A stretch of DNA of 64,000 bases, from the NCBI GenBank assembly GCA_032252755.1, contig JAVUPY010000054.1, forward strand, positions 62,001-126,000, in the 5' to 3' direction. The notes under the pieces are model-generated. The model searched no databases, had not been told where the DNA came from, and saw only the letters and a list, made by a program, of their open reading frames with translations. The position numbers were made by a program, and so were the translations under genes. Positions 43,207 through 53,154 of this stretch are shown here, in pieces (within the stretch, counting starts at the first letter, position 1; each line of letters starts with the position of its first letter). Source of the stretch: Terriglobia bacterium (lineage in GTDB: Bacteria > Acidobacteriota > Terriglobia > Terriglobales > Acidobacteriaceae).

Positions 43207-44292
43207 CTACCCGCTGTGCCGAATATGCAGGATGTCGCCGTCCTGCACGATGTAGTCCTTTCCTTCGAGGCGAAGTTTGCCGGCGGCGCGGGCGGCGGCC
43301 TCGGAACCGAGTTCGAGCAGCGTGTCCCAGTGAATGGTTTCGGCGCGGATGAAGTGATGTTCAAGGTCGGTGTGGATCGCTCCGGCAGCGTTGACAGCCT
43401 TCGAGCCGCGCTCGACCGTCCAGGCGCGGCACTCGTCCTCGCCGACAGTGAAAAACGAAATCAGGCCGAGCAGGCTGTACGTCGTGCGGATAAGGCGCGT
43501 AAGGCCGCTCTCGTGCAGTCCGTAACTGGAAAGGAATTCGGCAGCGTCTTCGTCGGCCATGTCGGCGAGTTCGGCTTCTACCTTGCCGCAAATGGCGGTG
43601 GCGCCGGTGTTCGGCTTGCCGGTTAGTTCGGTCAGTTTGTAGCGCTCGGCGGCGGCTTCGAGATCTTTGCCGAGCGTTGTGCTTTCGTTCACGTTGAGCA
43701 CGTAGAGCATCGGCTTTTCGCTGAGGAACATGAAGCCGCGCACAATCTTCTTTTCATCTTTCGACATTTCCATTTCGCGCAGCGGTCGGTCAGTTTCGAG
43801 GTGGGCCTTGGCACGGAGAAGGAGTTCGTGTTCCTTTTCGATCTCGGGAGATTTCTTTTTCTTGAGGTCTTTTTCGACGCGCTCGAGCCGGCTTTCGATC
43901 TGGATGAGGTCGCTGACGATGAGGTCGGCTTCGACGTTGCGGGCATCGCGCAGGGGATCGATGGCGCCGACATGCGGGATGGAATCGTTTTCAAACGCGC
44001 GGAGAACGTGAGCGAGGGCATCGACATTGCGCAAGTTGGAAAGGAACGCGGTCTCTTTAAGCGCTTCCTGGCCAATGGCCGCAACGTCGGCGTATTCGAC
44101 TTGGGCGTGGACGAGTTTGCGCGGATTGAACAGCTTGGCGAGTCGGTCGAGACGGTCATCTGGAACAGTTGCGACACCGATATGAGCCTCGCGCGGGTTT
44201 GCGAACGTGCGGTTGGAAATGTCCGCCTTGGTGAGAATCTTGAACAGAGATGTTTTGCCGACCTGCGGGAGGCCTATGATTCCAGTTTTCAT
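43207..44292 (-). CDS. ychF: ribosome-binding ATPase YchF (OLA1 family)
   Basis: This 361-residue P-loop NTPase of the Obg group prefers ATP over GTP and binds ribosomes. The P-loop GLPQVGKTS (residues 7-15) has Gln where GLPNVGKS is usual. G3 is degenerate, a coiled-coil insertion occurs at about 135-195, and the C-terminal TGS domain ends SKAVNAAGAIHTDLEHHFIR and DYIVQDGDILHIRHS. The start ATG 44292 (MKTGIIGLPQVGK) is fixed by homology; an in-frame extension to 44388 runs through repeat DNA and is discarded. Confidence 0.94.
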   Translation of the reverse strand: MKTGIIGLPQVGKTSLFKILTKADISNRTFANPREAHIGVATVPDDRLDRLAKLFNPRKLVHAQVEYADVAAIGQEALKETAFLSNLRNVDALAHVLRAFENDSIPHVGAIDPLRDARNVEADLIVSDLIQIESRLERVEKDLKKKKSPEIEKEHELLLRAKAHLETDRPLREMEMSKDEKKIVRGFMFLSEKPMLYVLNVNESTTLGKDLEAAAERYKLTELTGKPNTGATAICGKVEAELADMADEDAAEFLSSYGLHESGLTRLIRTTYSLLGLISFFTVGEDECRAWTVERGSKAVNAAGAIHTDLEHHFIRAETIHWDTLLELGSEAAARAAGKLRLEGKDYIVQDGDILHIRHSG

Positions 44293-44303
44293 ATGAAAGT
44301 CCG

Positions 44304-44390
44304 TGGCTGGTTGTTGCTGGCCTGTTATTGGTGATTCGGAACAGGAACGGCCGGTTGTGGCAGCGACCGGCCACCAGTCACCATCCACCG
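44304..44390. repeat. inverted heptad arrays upstream of ychF
   Basis: The left series is TGGCTGG, TTGTTGC, TGGCCTG, TTATTGG, TGATTCGG (44304-44339). The right series is CCGGCCA, CCAGTCA, CCATCCA (44367-44387), roughly inverse-complementary. It fills the gap between ychF and the next gene. Confidence 0.6.
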
Positions 44391-44393
44391 CTC

Positions 44394-44879
44394 TTATGAT
44401 AAACGCCGCGCGGTGAGAAGCAATACTCCGACGCCAAGAAAGAGGATGCTGCCGCCGAGACTGGTGGACCAGCGGTGCAGGTGATCGAATTCGACGCGGC
44501 GGGCGTCGGTGAGCGGAACGTTGTCGATGACGCCCATGCTAGTGCGCAGGGCGGCCATCTTCGAGGCGACGCCGAACTGGGCGATCAGAGTAAGGACAAG
44601 CATTATGTAGATGAGAACGTGGCTGGCGGCCAAGGACTGCGTCGAACCGGTCTTCAGCTTCTGGAGAATCATGGAGACGATGACGAAGACTACGCCGCAG
44701 GCCAGGCCCATAAGGTGCAGGATGCCGAGGGAGCGGTTGACGACGTTTCCGGCGAGATCGCGGGTCGGAAGAATGCCAGGATGAAAGACCGTCGGGGCCA
44801 CGACGAAGGCGAAGAAGATAAGGCCGCCGAGCCAGATCACCAAGGCGAGGAGCATCAGGAAGCGCAGTGTGAGTTGCAC
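44394..44879 (-). CDS. DUF4149/TMEM205-like membrane protein
   Basis: The 161-residue protein has four predicted helices. It begins VQLTLRFLMLLALVIWLGGL, followed by FFAFVVAPTVF, the typical first helix of DUF4149 proteins, and ends LGVGVLLLTARRLS. Function is unknown; distant relatives are linked to copper or drug tolerance, without proof here. The start is placed at GTG 44879 by family length; no clear ribosome site is present, and ATG 44855 is possible. Confidence 0.7.
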   Translation of the reverse strand: MQLTLRFLMLLALVIWLGGLIFFAFVVAPTVFHPGILPTRDLAGNVVNRSLGILHLMGLACGVVFVIVSMILQKLKTGSTQSLAASHVLIYIMLVLTLIAQFGVASKMAALRTSMGVIDNVPLTDARRVEFDHLHRWSTSLGGSILFLGVGVLLLTARRLS

Positions 44880-44983
44880 AGGATAAGGATATCGGAAAAG
44901 CAACCGAAGAACTGATGATGGGACCGAATAACACACTGGTTGCGGAGAAGAGGGTACGCCAGCCCTAACATCGCGTATCCTGA

Positions 44984-46159
44984 TTGCGAGTCGTGAAATA
45001 TCCCTTCAATGTCATTGTGCTTGGCGCCGGGGCTGCGGGACTGATGTGCGCCATAGAGGCAGGGAAGCGCGGGCGGAGAGTGGCGGTCCTCGATCACGCC
45101 GACCGCATCGGGAAGAAGATCCTGATCTCCGGCGGCGGACGATGCAATTTCACGAACGTTCATTGTCGGGCGGAGAATTTCCTGTCGGCGAATCCTCACT
45201 TCTGCAAGTCGGCGCTGGCGCGGTATACACCTCTGGATTTCATCGCCCTGGTCGAGAAGTACCGGATTCCTTATCACGAGAAGACGCTTGGGCAACTGTT
45301 CTGTGACCGTTCGGCGCAGGACATCTTGAACATGCTGCAAGAGGAGTGTCGACGATCGGGTGTGAAGATTTTGTCGAATACGCGAGTGTCGGAGATCACG
45401 CGACCCGGCGGATTCGCGTTGCGGACGGGCGAGGATGAATATCATGCCGAGGCGCTGGTGATCGCGACTGGAGGACTGTCCATTCCGAAGATGGGAGCTA
45501 CGGCGTTCGGGTACGAAGTGGCGCGGAAGTTTGGATTGAAGATCGTCGAGTGCAGGCCGGGGCTGGTGCCGCTGACATTCGATGCGGACGATCGGAAAAA
45601 GTATGGCGATCTGGCGGGTGTGTCGGCGGAGGTGGTTGCGTCAATGGACCATCAGGAATTTCGCGAAAAGATGCTGATCACACATCGCGGGTTGAGCGGG
45701 CCAGCGATTTTGCAGATTTCATCCTATTGGAGAGCTGGCAAGAAGATCGCGCTCGATCTGGCGCCGGGGCGAAATCTCACGGAGAGGATGCTGAAGTCGA
45801 GTTCGGGGCGCGACCTGAACTCGGCGAAGGCGGCTTTTCATGCGACCTTGCCGGTACGCTTCACGGAGCGGTGGCTGGAGCACAACGCACCGGCGCGGTG
45901 GACGAATCACGAGATCATGGAACTCGAGCGGAGAGCGCATCGCTGGGAAGTGACTCCTGCGGGAACCGAAGGGTATGAGAAGGCCGAGGTCACCGCAGGC
46001 GGCGTCGACACGGAGGAACTCTCGGCGAAAACCATGGAGTCGAAGAAAGTTCCAGGGCTCTACTTCATTGGAGAAGTGGTTGACGTGACCGGACAACTCG
46101 GCGGGTTCAATTTCCAGTGGGCGTGGGCGTCAGGATACTCGGCGGGGCAGGCAGCGTGA
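44984..46159 (+). CDS. FAD-dependent oxidoreductase of the HI0933/YhiN (BaiN) family
   Basis: This 391-residue flavoprotein has the dinucleotide-binding motif VLGAGAAGLMCAIEAGKRG near the start and GKKILISGGGRCNFTN (about 43-58). ATGGLSIPKMGATAFGY lies mid-protein, and the C-terminal GLYFIGEVVDVTGQLGGFNFQWAWASG closes the FAD site. Members reduce unsaturated bonds (BaiN acts on bile acids) or have unknown substrates. Start TTG 44984 or GTG 44993; neither has a good ribosome site. It is divergent from the DUF4149 gene. Confidence 0.9.
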   Translation: MRVVKYPFNVIVLGAGAAGLMCAIEAGKRGRRVAVLDHADRIGKKILISGGGRCNFTNVHCRAENFLSANPHFCKSALARYTPLDFIALVEKYRIPYHEKTLGQLFCDRSAQDILNMLQEECRRSGVKILSNTRVSEITRPGGFALRTGEDEYHAEALVIATGGLSIPKMGATAFGYEVARKFGLKIVECRPGLVPLTFDADDRKKYGDLAGVSAEVVASMDHQEFREKMLITHRGLSGPAILQISSYWRAGKKIALDLAPGRNLTERMLKSSSGRDLNSAKAAFHATLPVRFTERWLEHNAPARWTNHEIMELERRAHRWEVTPAGTEGYEKAEVTAGGVDTEELSAKTMESKKVPGLYFIGEVVDVTGQLGGFNFQWAWASGYSAGQAA

Positions 46160-46433
46160 AATGGTGTCCAGTAGGCAATAGCCTGCAGCCAGTGAGAGCA
46201 GGTTAGGATCGATCATAGCCCTGTCGACGGGTGGTGTTGTCCGGCCTGACATCGTTCGGCTTCGGCCGGGCACAAGGCAGGGGAAACGATAAAAACCTGC
46301 GCCATCACCCGTCTTCCGTTTCGATGCGGTTTCCAGGCAATGGGGCTGCGTTTCGGGCGGTGTCAAATCGATTGCTTGTGACTGAAATCACTCGTCCGGT
46401 GGGCATCCCCAACCTACAATTAAAGAGCGCATT

Positions 46434-46781
46434 ATGCACGAGTTGAGCATTGCATCCTCGGTGCTGGAGGCGGTCGCGAAGGAAGCGGAAAAGCGACCGA
46501 ATACGCGCTTTTTGAAAGTTGGATTGCGGATCGGGGAATTAGCGGCGGTGGATCGCGATGCGCTCAGCTTCGGCTGGGAAGTGCTGACGAAGGACACGGA
46601 ATGGCAGGGCTTGGAATTGGAGATTGAGTCGATCCCGCGGCGACAACGGTGCACGGTTTGCGGGCATGAGTTCGCGGCACCGGATTTTATGACCGCGTGC
46701 CCGAAGTGTACTGAGTTGATGACGATCACGATCGCGGGGGACGAATTGGACATTGCCTATCTCGAGGTGGAAGAGCCATGA
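46434..46781 (+). CDS. hypA: hydrogenase/urease nickel incorporation protein HypA
   Basis: The 115-residue nickel chaperone for [NiFe]-hydrogenase maturation starts MHELSIA (Met1-His2-Glu3 bind nickel) and has a zinc site of Cys73, Cys76, Cys89, Cys92 (RCTVCGHEF, ACPKC). Its stop overlaps the hypB start by four bases (ATGA), so the two are translationally coupled. No hydrogenase structural genes or hypCDEF are in the window; nickel may go to a hydrogenase or urease elsewhere. Confidence 0.94.
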   Translation: MHELSIASSVLEAVAKEAEKRPNTRFLKVGLRIGELAAVDRDALSFGWEVLTKDTEWQGLELEIESIPRRQRCTVCGHEFAAPDFMTACPKCTELMTITIAGDELDIAYLEVEEP

Positions 46782-47440
46782 GCCAGATTGCGGTGGAGAA
46801 GAAGGTCCTGAATGAAAACCAGATCGTGGCGCAGAAGCTGCGCGACACGTACCGCGAGCATGGCATCTTCTGCTTCAATATCATCAGCGCGCCGGGCTCG
46901 GGGAAAACGTCGCTGCTGGAGCGCACGCTGGAGCGGCTGCCGAAGGGCTCACGGGTAGCGGTGCTCACAGGCGACCTGCAGACAGAGAACGACGCAACGC
47001 GGCTGGCGCGGTTCGGCTTTCCCGTGCGACAGATCATCACCGGCGGAACCTGTCACCTGGATGCTCGCATGGTGGAGAGGCACCTCGCGGAATGGGACAT
47101 GGCGAACCTGGACACGCTCATCATCGAGAATGTCGGAAATTTAGTTTGCCCGACGAGCTACGACCTGGGTGAGGCGTTCAAGATCGTGATGCTCAGCGTC
47201 ACCGAGGGCGAGGACAAGCCGTTGAAATATCCGTCGATCTTTTTCAAATCGGAGTTGATGATCCTCAACAAAATCGACCTGCTGCCGTACGTGCCGTTCG
47301 ATGCCGATAAGGCGAAGGAGAATGCACGCAAGGTGCATCCGGGAATGGAGATCATCGATGTGTCGTGCACGACGGGGGCGGGGCTGGATACTTGGATGAA
47401 GTGGTTGGAAGGTAAGCGAGAAAGCCTGGTTCGAGCTTAG
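46778..47440 (+). CDS. hypB: hydrogenase nickel-insertion GTPase HypB
   Basis: This 220-residue SIMIBI GTPase delivers nickel with HypA. The P-loop APGSGKT is residues 38-44. The metal-binding pair lies in GGTCHLDA (about 92-99), NKIDLL gives guanine specificity, and ENVGNLVCP is a family signature. It lacks the His-rich or CxxCGC N-terminal nickel-storage segment of some HypB proteins, so it handles a single ion. The gene ends in front of a heptad array. Confidence 0.95.
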   Translation: MSQIAVEKKVLNENQIVAQKLRDTYREHGIFCFNIISAPGSGKTSLLERTLERLPKGSRVAVLTGDLQTENDATRLARFGFPVRQIITGGTCHLDARMVERHLAEWDMANLDTLIIENVGNLVCPTSYDLGEAFKIVMLSVTEGEDKPLKYPSIFFKSELMILNKIDLLPYVPFDADKAKENARKVHPGMEIIDVSCTTGAGLDTWMKWLEGKRESLVRA

Positions 47441-47478
47441 TCGTTCTTGGTTTTGAGGTATCCTTCTTTGGATCGACT

Positions 47479-47506
47479 CGAAGACCGAAGAACGAGGAAC
47501 GAAGAA
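47479..47506. repeat. four exact-period heptads between hypB and the EVE gene
   Basis: CGAAGAC, CGAAGAA, CGAGGAA, CGAAGAA run without gap into the start of the next gene. The purine-rich words may serve as its ribosome site. Confidence 0.8.
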
Positions 47507-47511
47507 CCTTT

Positions 47512-47895
47512 ATGTACTATCTGCTTAAGACCGAACCTTCCGTCTATTCCTTTACCGATCTTCAGAAAGAAAAAGAGACCATCTGGGATGGGGTGACGAA
47601 TCCCATGGCGGTAAAGAATCTGCGCGAGATGCAGAAAGGCGCGAAACTCGTCATTTATCACACTGGCGACGAAAAGCGCGCAGTGGGCACGGCCACCGTG
47701 GTCAGCGTCGATGCGACGGACGTGAAAGTGCCGAAGGTGGTGATCAAAGTCGGGCACGCGCTGAAGACCACGCCGACACTCGCCGAATTAAAAGCTAACA
47801 AGGAATTCGCTGGATCGCTGCTGGCGAGGAATGGGCGGCTGTCGGTGGTGCCGCTTACGGAGAAACAGTGGCGGATCATTGCTGGGGAGGAGTAG
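47512..47895 (+). CDS. EVE domain protein
   Basis: The 127-residue protein starts MYYLLKTEPSVYSFTDL and has WDGVTNPMAVKNLREMQKG and VIYHTGDEKRAVGTATV, all classic for the EVE (PUA-like) fold. EVE domains bind modified bases such as 5-methyl- or 5-hydroxymethylcytosine in DNA or modified RNA; the human relative is thymocyte nuclear protein 1. No methyltransferase or restriction gene is adjacent. Its ribosome site lies in the heptad array just before ATG. Confidence 0.9.
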   Translation: MYYLLKTEPSVYSFTDLQKEKETIWDGVTNPMAVKNLREMQKGAKLVIYHTGDEKRAVGTATVVSVDATDVKVPKVVIKVGHALKTTPTLAELKANKEFAGSLLARNGRLSVVPLTEKQWRIIAGEE

Positions 47896-47905
47896 CAATT
47901 CTCTC

Positions 47906-48316
47906 TCAAAGCGGAAACCGATCGAGATACTTGTTCGCCAATCGGCGTATCCACGTCTTGTCTGATTTCTGTAAGGGACGCACATCGCTCGCGAATCCCG
48001 GTGCTTTCATCTTCAATAGTGTATGGAGAACCTGCCCATCAACATCGACATCGGAGAGCATGGGAACTAGTCCTGCCGCATACTGCCGAGCGGACGTGTA
48101 TCCCATTGCTATGATGAATGACTGGCGTCCGCGCCGCAGGTTTCTGCAACACGCGACCTCAGCCAGCTTTCCGAAAATCTCTGGTTTTCGCAGCTTTGGG
48201 TTCTTCACTAACGCTTGCCGAATTCCCTCCCCAATCGGCCACACGTTCCACTCGAATTCGTACCACGCCGGTGCGCCCGACGAATCTTTGGATGGGGGCG
48301 GCGTCGGCGGGAGCAA
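47906..48316 (-). CDS. hypothetical protein, 136 residues
   Basis: From TTG 48316 (an in-frame stop lies just upstream) the frame gives a basic protein with aromatic-rich text (AWYEFEWNVWPIGEGIRQAL), a helical middle (GKLAEVACCRNLRRGRQSF) and a lysine-rich C-terminus (SDKTWIRRLANKYLDRFPL). No signal peptide or membrane helix. Composition and balanced codon use suggest a real gene; the start is uncertain and the ribosome site absent. No family recognised. Confidence 0.5.
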   Translation of the reverse strand: MLPPTPPPSKDSSGAPAWYEFEWNVWPIGEGIRQALVKNPKLRKPEIFGKLAEVACCRNLRRGRQSFIIAMGYTSARQYAAGLVPMLSDVDVDGQVLHTLLKMKAPGFASDVRPLQKSDKTWIRRLANKYLDRFPL

Positions 48317-48475
48317 GGCTCAGAGCTCGACCACATTCCGCAGTGATTTCTTCGGCACTCTCGGGAACAGGATCTCGCATCGGCAGGCAGATTAACACTT
48401 CATGTCTCAGCGGAAAACAAAACAAGAAATCACGCTAAGCTTGCAGTAATCGATTTAAACCTAGAAACTAACCCT

Positions 48476-48991
48476 GTGTTCCACCTTCGAGATTATCAAA
48501 GCAAAGATTTGGAAAAACTTTACCGGCTCGATCAGGAATGTTTCGAGGCGGGAATATCGTACTCACGGGCGGAACTGAGTAGTTTCATTCATCGGCGCGG
48601 GTCGTTCTGTTTGGTCGCGGAACTGGAGCAGGAGTGGAACTCCGACAGCGCAAATGCGACGCCGGCGCAGACGAGCAAACCTCCGCTGAAGTTTGAGCCG
48701 GGCACGATCGCCGGTTTCGTTGTTGCGGAGCTTCATCCGAAGGGATATGGGCACATCATCACGATCGATGTGCGGCAGGAGTTTCGGCGGATGGAGCTTG
48801 GATCGAAGCTGCTGGAAGCGGCCGAGGAGGCACTCCGCAAGCGGAATGGGTTCATGGTCGTGCTCGAGGTGGCCGTCAATAATCGTGCGGCGATTACGTT
48901 TTACAAGCGGCACAAGTACAACGTCGCGAGGACGATTCCGCGTTATTACAAAGATGAACTCGATGCGTTTTTTATGACGAAGAGGTTGTAG
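48476..48991 (+). CDS. GNAT family N-acetyltransferase (RimI-like)
   Basis: The 171-residue acetyltransferase has the N-terminal LRDYQSKDLEKLYRLDQECF and the acetyl-CoA site in HIITIDVRQEFRRMELGSKL (motif A, variant Q/RxxGxG/A as RRMELGS). LEVAVNNRAAITFYKRHKY is the RimI-type motif B, and YYKDELDAFFMTK closes it. It resembles ribosomal-protein alanine acetyltransferases, but an 18-20-residue insert after AELEQEW is unusual. The start is GTG 48476. It may modify protein N-termini. Confidence 0.85.
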   Translation: MFHLRDYQSKDLEKLYRLDQECFEAGISYSRAELSSFIHRRGSFCLVAELEQEWNSDSANATPAQTSKPPLKFEPGTIAGFVVAELHPKGYGHIITIDVRQEFRRMELGSKLLEAAEEALRKRNGFMVVLEVAVNNRAAITFYKRHKYNVARTIPRYYKDELDAFFMTKRL

Positions 48992-49070
48992 GCACGAGGT
49001 TCGAACTGCGAGATATTAGGACGTAAAGCAGGTACGGGGTTCCCGGTAGCGGAGCTCGGAACTGCAGAAA

Positions 49071-49098
49071 AACCCCGCACTTCGGAAGGTGCGGGGTT
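49071..49098. terminator. terminator for csbD-like gene (and GNAT gene)
   Basis: AACCCCGCAC (49071-49080), 8-base loop, GTGCGGGGTT (49089-49098); the minus-strand reading ends in GGGGTTTTTC, a good terminator for the gene at 49130. Confidence 0.85.
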
Positions 49099-49129
49099 AC
49101 TTTCGAGCGCGGCTCGTGCGAACTCTTTG

Positions 49130-49354
49130 CTAGGCCGCGTCGTCCTTCTTGTCCTCGTTCACTTTCTTGTCGAGGTCGCGAACGGCCTTGCGACCGGCGT
49201 CTTTCGCCTTTCCGATGGCGTTCTGGGTTTTGCCTTCAGCCTGGTCCAGTGCGCCTTCCGCCTGGGTCTGTTCGTCGCCAGTCCACTCGCCGGCTTGCCG
49301 CTTAATGCGGCCTTTCACGTCTTTCAGTTTTCCTTCCACACGATCTTTGTCCAT
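49130..49354 (-). CDS. CsbD family stress protein
   Basis: The 74-residue hydrophilic helical protein starts MDKDRVEGKLKDVKGRIKRQ and carries GEWTGDEQTQAEGALDQAEG, characteristic of CsbD. The family is induced by general stress in several bacteria; the molecular role is unknown. AGGAGG lies 5 bases before ATG. It is followed by a strong terminator, and a small membrane stress-type gene lies just upstream on the same strand. Confidence 0.92.
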   Translation of the reverse strand: MDKDRVEGKLKDVKGRIKRQAGEWTGDEQTQAEGALDQAEGKTQNAIGKAKDAGRKAVRDLDKKVNEDKKDDAA

Positions 49355-49413
49355 CGGGCCTCCTACTTTCTTGCTGTGTGTAGTTCAATATCTGGTTCGA
49401 ATCACTTTAGCGT

Positions 49414-49566
49414 TCACACTGCGGTGCGCCGGCCGCTGATCAACTGGAAGATCAGGGCAATGATCGCGAGCACCAGCAGAATGTGAATAAAACCGCCTAA
49501 CGTGTAGCTGCTCACAACTCCGACCAGCCACAGGACTAGCAGAATCACAAAGATTGTCCAAAGCAT
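49414..49566 (-). CDS. lmo0937-type small membrane protein (50 residues)
   Basis: ATG 49566 is preceded by GAGG 4 bases away. The 50-residue product (MLWTIFVILLVLWLVGVVSS at the start, then YTLGGFIHILLVLA, end SGRRTAV) has two hydrophobic helices and matches the small lmo0937/DUF5670 membrane family often found beside CsbD. It lies 59 bases before csbD on the same strand, suggesting a two-gene stress unit. At this size it is easily missed. Confidence 0.88.
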   Translation of the reverse strand: MLWTIFVILLVLWLVGVVSSYTLGGFIHILLVLAIIALIFQLISGRRTAV

Positions 49567-49590
49567 GCTTCCTCACCCCTAAATTGAGAT

Positions 49591-49776
49591 GGCTGGATGT
49601 TGGGTGCAGGATGCAGCGGGTGAGGTTGGACGAAATCGCAAGCTGCTGGGCAAGAGGAACATGCGATCGCAGGCAACCCGGGAGATCGAGCTATCGGGCC
49701 GAGGGCCACCAAGCGATCGGCAATGAGAGACGAGATAATCTTCAGATTTTTCGATCGCCCGATCGCTCGATTACTA
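49591..49776. repeat. periodic and inverted words between stress genes and OMP gene
   Basis: A heptad run GGCTGGA, TGTTGGG, TGCAGGA, TGCAGCG, GGTGAGG (49591-49625) is followed by a pair ATCGAGCTATCGGG (49685-49698) and CCCGATCGCTCGAT (49758-49771), inverse complements with one mismatch. Confidence 0.65.
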
Positions 49777-50349
49777 GAACCGCAACACCAGTCCCACTTG
49801 CGGCACGACGTTATGTTGTCGTCCGCTGAGGCCGTTCGCCAAGCCGAGGTCGGGCAGGCCGGAGTAAAAGTCGCGGACCTCGGCGCGGGCACTCACGAAT
49901 GGAGCGATCTTCCAGTCCAAACCGCCGCCGACATCAAACACAGGTTTAGTGGAGGTCTGGTCGGACTGGGTGTCATTTGCGGAACTGTGGTAGCGCGCAA
50001 CTCCGACACCGCCAGCCAGCCACGGCGAAATAGGGAATCCGGGGGCAAACTTTACCTTGAGTCCGGGCGTGATGAACAGGGAAGAGTATGTTGTTCGGAA
50101 AGGTAGCTTCATCACGCTTTGAGGCGCACCGACGACGGGGACTTCCCAATATAACGAGATGAAGGGAACGCCAATGATGCGGTGGGCGAAGTTGCCGCCG
50201 ACCGCCCAACTGGCGCCGGAATTGAAATCGGAGTTGTTTGGGAACTGGCCGCCGGCCGTGACGGCGAGTTCGTTGCTCTGGGCCAGGGCGGAGAGCGAAA
50301 GGAAAAGGCAGGTTGCGCCGATAAGGAGACAGGGCTTTCGTAAGGACAT
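49774..50349 (-). CDS. outer-membrane beta-barrel protein
   Basis: The 191-residue protein has a signal peptide (1-23, ending SALAQ) and eight predicted beta strands with alternating hydrophobics (ELAVTAGGQF, SWAVGGNFAHRI, AGGVGVARYHSS, VFDVGGGLDWKI). It ends with the aromatic LVLRF typical for BAM insertion. It resembles the porin/OprF-N-like OMP_b-brl group; function unknown. AGGAG lies 7 bases before ATG. A perfect 8-bp hairpin (GCCTCTCC/GGAGAGGC) sits in its leader at 50362-50388. Confidence 0.82.
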   Translation of the reverse strand: MSLRKPCLLIGATCLFLSLSALAQSNELAVTAGGQFPNNSDFNSGASWAVGGNFAHRIIGVPFISLYWEVPVVGAPQSVMKLPFRTTYSSLFITPGLKVKFAPGFPISPWLAGGVGVARYHSSANDTQSDQTSTKPVFDVGGGLDWKIAPFVSARAEVRDFYSGLPDLGLANGLSGRQHNVVPQVGLVLRF

Positions 50350-50361
50350 GGAGTGCTCCTC

Positions 50362-50388
50362 GCCTCTCCGATGCGGTTCGGGAGAGGC
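50362..50388. promoter_or_regulatory. leader hairpin of the OMP gene
   Basis: GCCTCTCC (50362-50369) and GGAGAGGC (50381-50388) around an 11-base loop, 13 bases before the ATG at 50349 (minus strand) and next to its ribosome site; it could control translation or mRNA decay. Confidence 0.45.
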
Positions 50389-50620
50389 CGCGTTGCGATA
50401 TGAGCTAACAGCGTTCGATTTTATGGCCTCTAATCATTGCCCCCGGGCGTCTGGTTCATTAGAATGCGCCGGGCCCGAAAATCGGTCTTCCAGGCACCCC
50501 TTAGCGAGAGCACAGGCACTATGGATCGCATCCTTGATGGACAGGAAATATTGGCTAAGCTTCTCAATTGTCAGGACTTTTTACCTGCTCTGCAACTTTC
50601 TATCCGCAGCTTCATCTAAA

Positions 50621-50641
50621 GTTGAGTAAGATACACTCAAG
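50621..50641. promoter_or_regulatory. HAIR motif (HspR operator) before lon
   Basis: GTTGAGT, seven bases, ACTCAAG matches the HspR-associated inverted repeat CTTGAGT-N7-ACTCAAG in 13 of 14 positions, with exact spacing. It overlaps the ribosome site of lon (AAGGAG). Confidence 0.75.
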
Positions 50642-50648
50642 GAGTCAT

Positions 50649-53081
<2,433 letters not shown>

Positions 53082-53106
53082 AGGCAAAGGCAAAACGGCA
53101 AAACTT

Positions 53107-53134
53107 AGGGCCGCCAAGTGCGCGGCCCTCTTTT
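53107..53134 (+). terminator. terminator of lon
   Basis: AGGGCCGC (53107-53114), 7-base loop, GCGGCCCT (53122-53129), then CTTTTG. Confidence 0.88.
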
Positions 53135-53154
53135 GTTCTATTCATCGAGCAAGA

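Noticed and set aside
49388-49410. GGTTCGAATC, which resembles a tRNA T-arm
   Set aside because: No acceptor stem, D-arm or anticodon arm can be formed around it; it lies next to the lmo0937-type gene.
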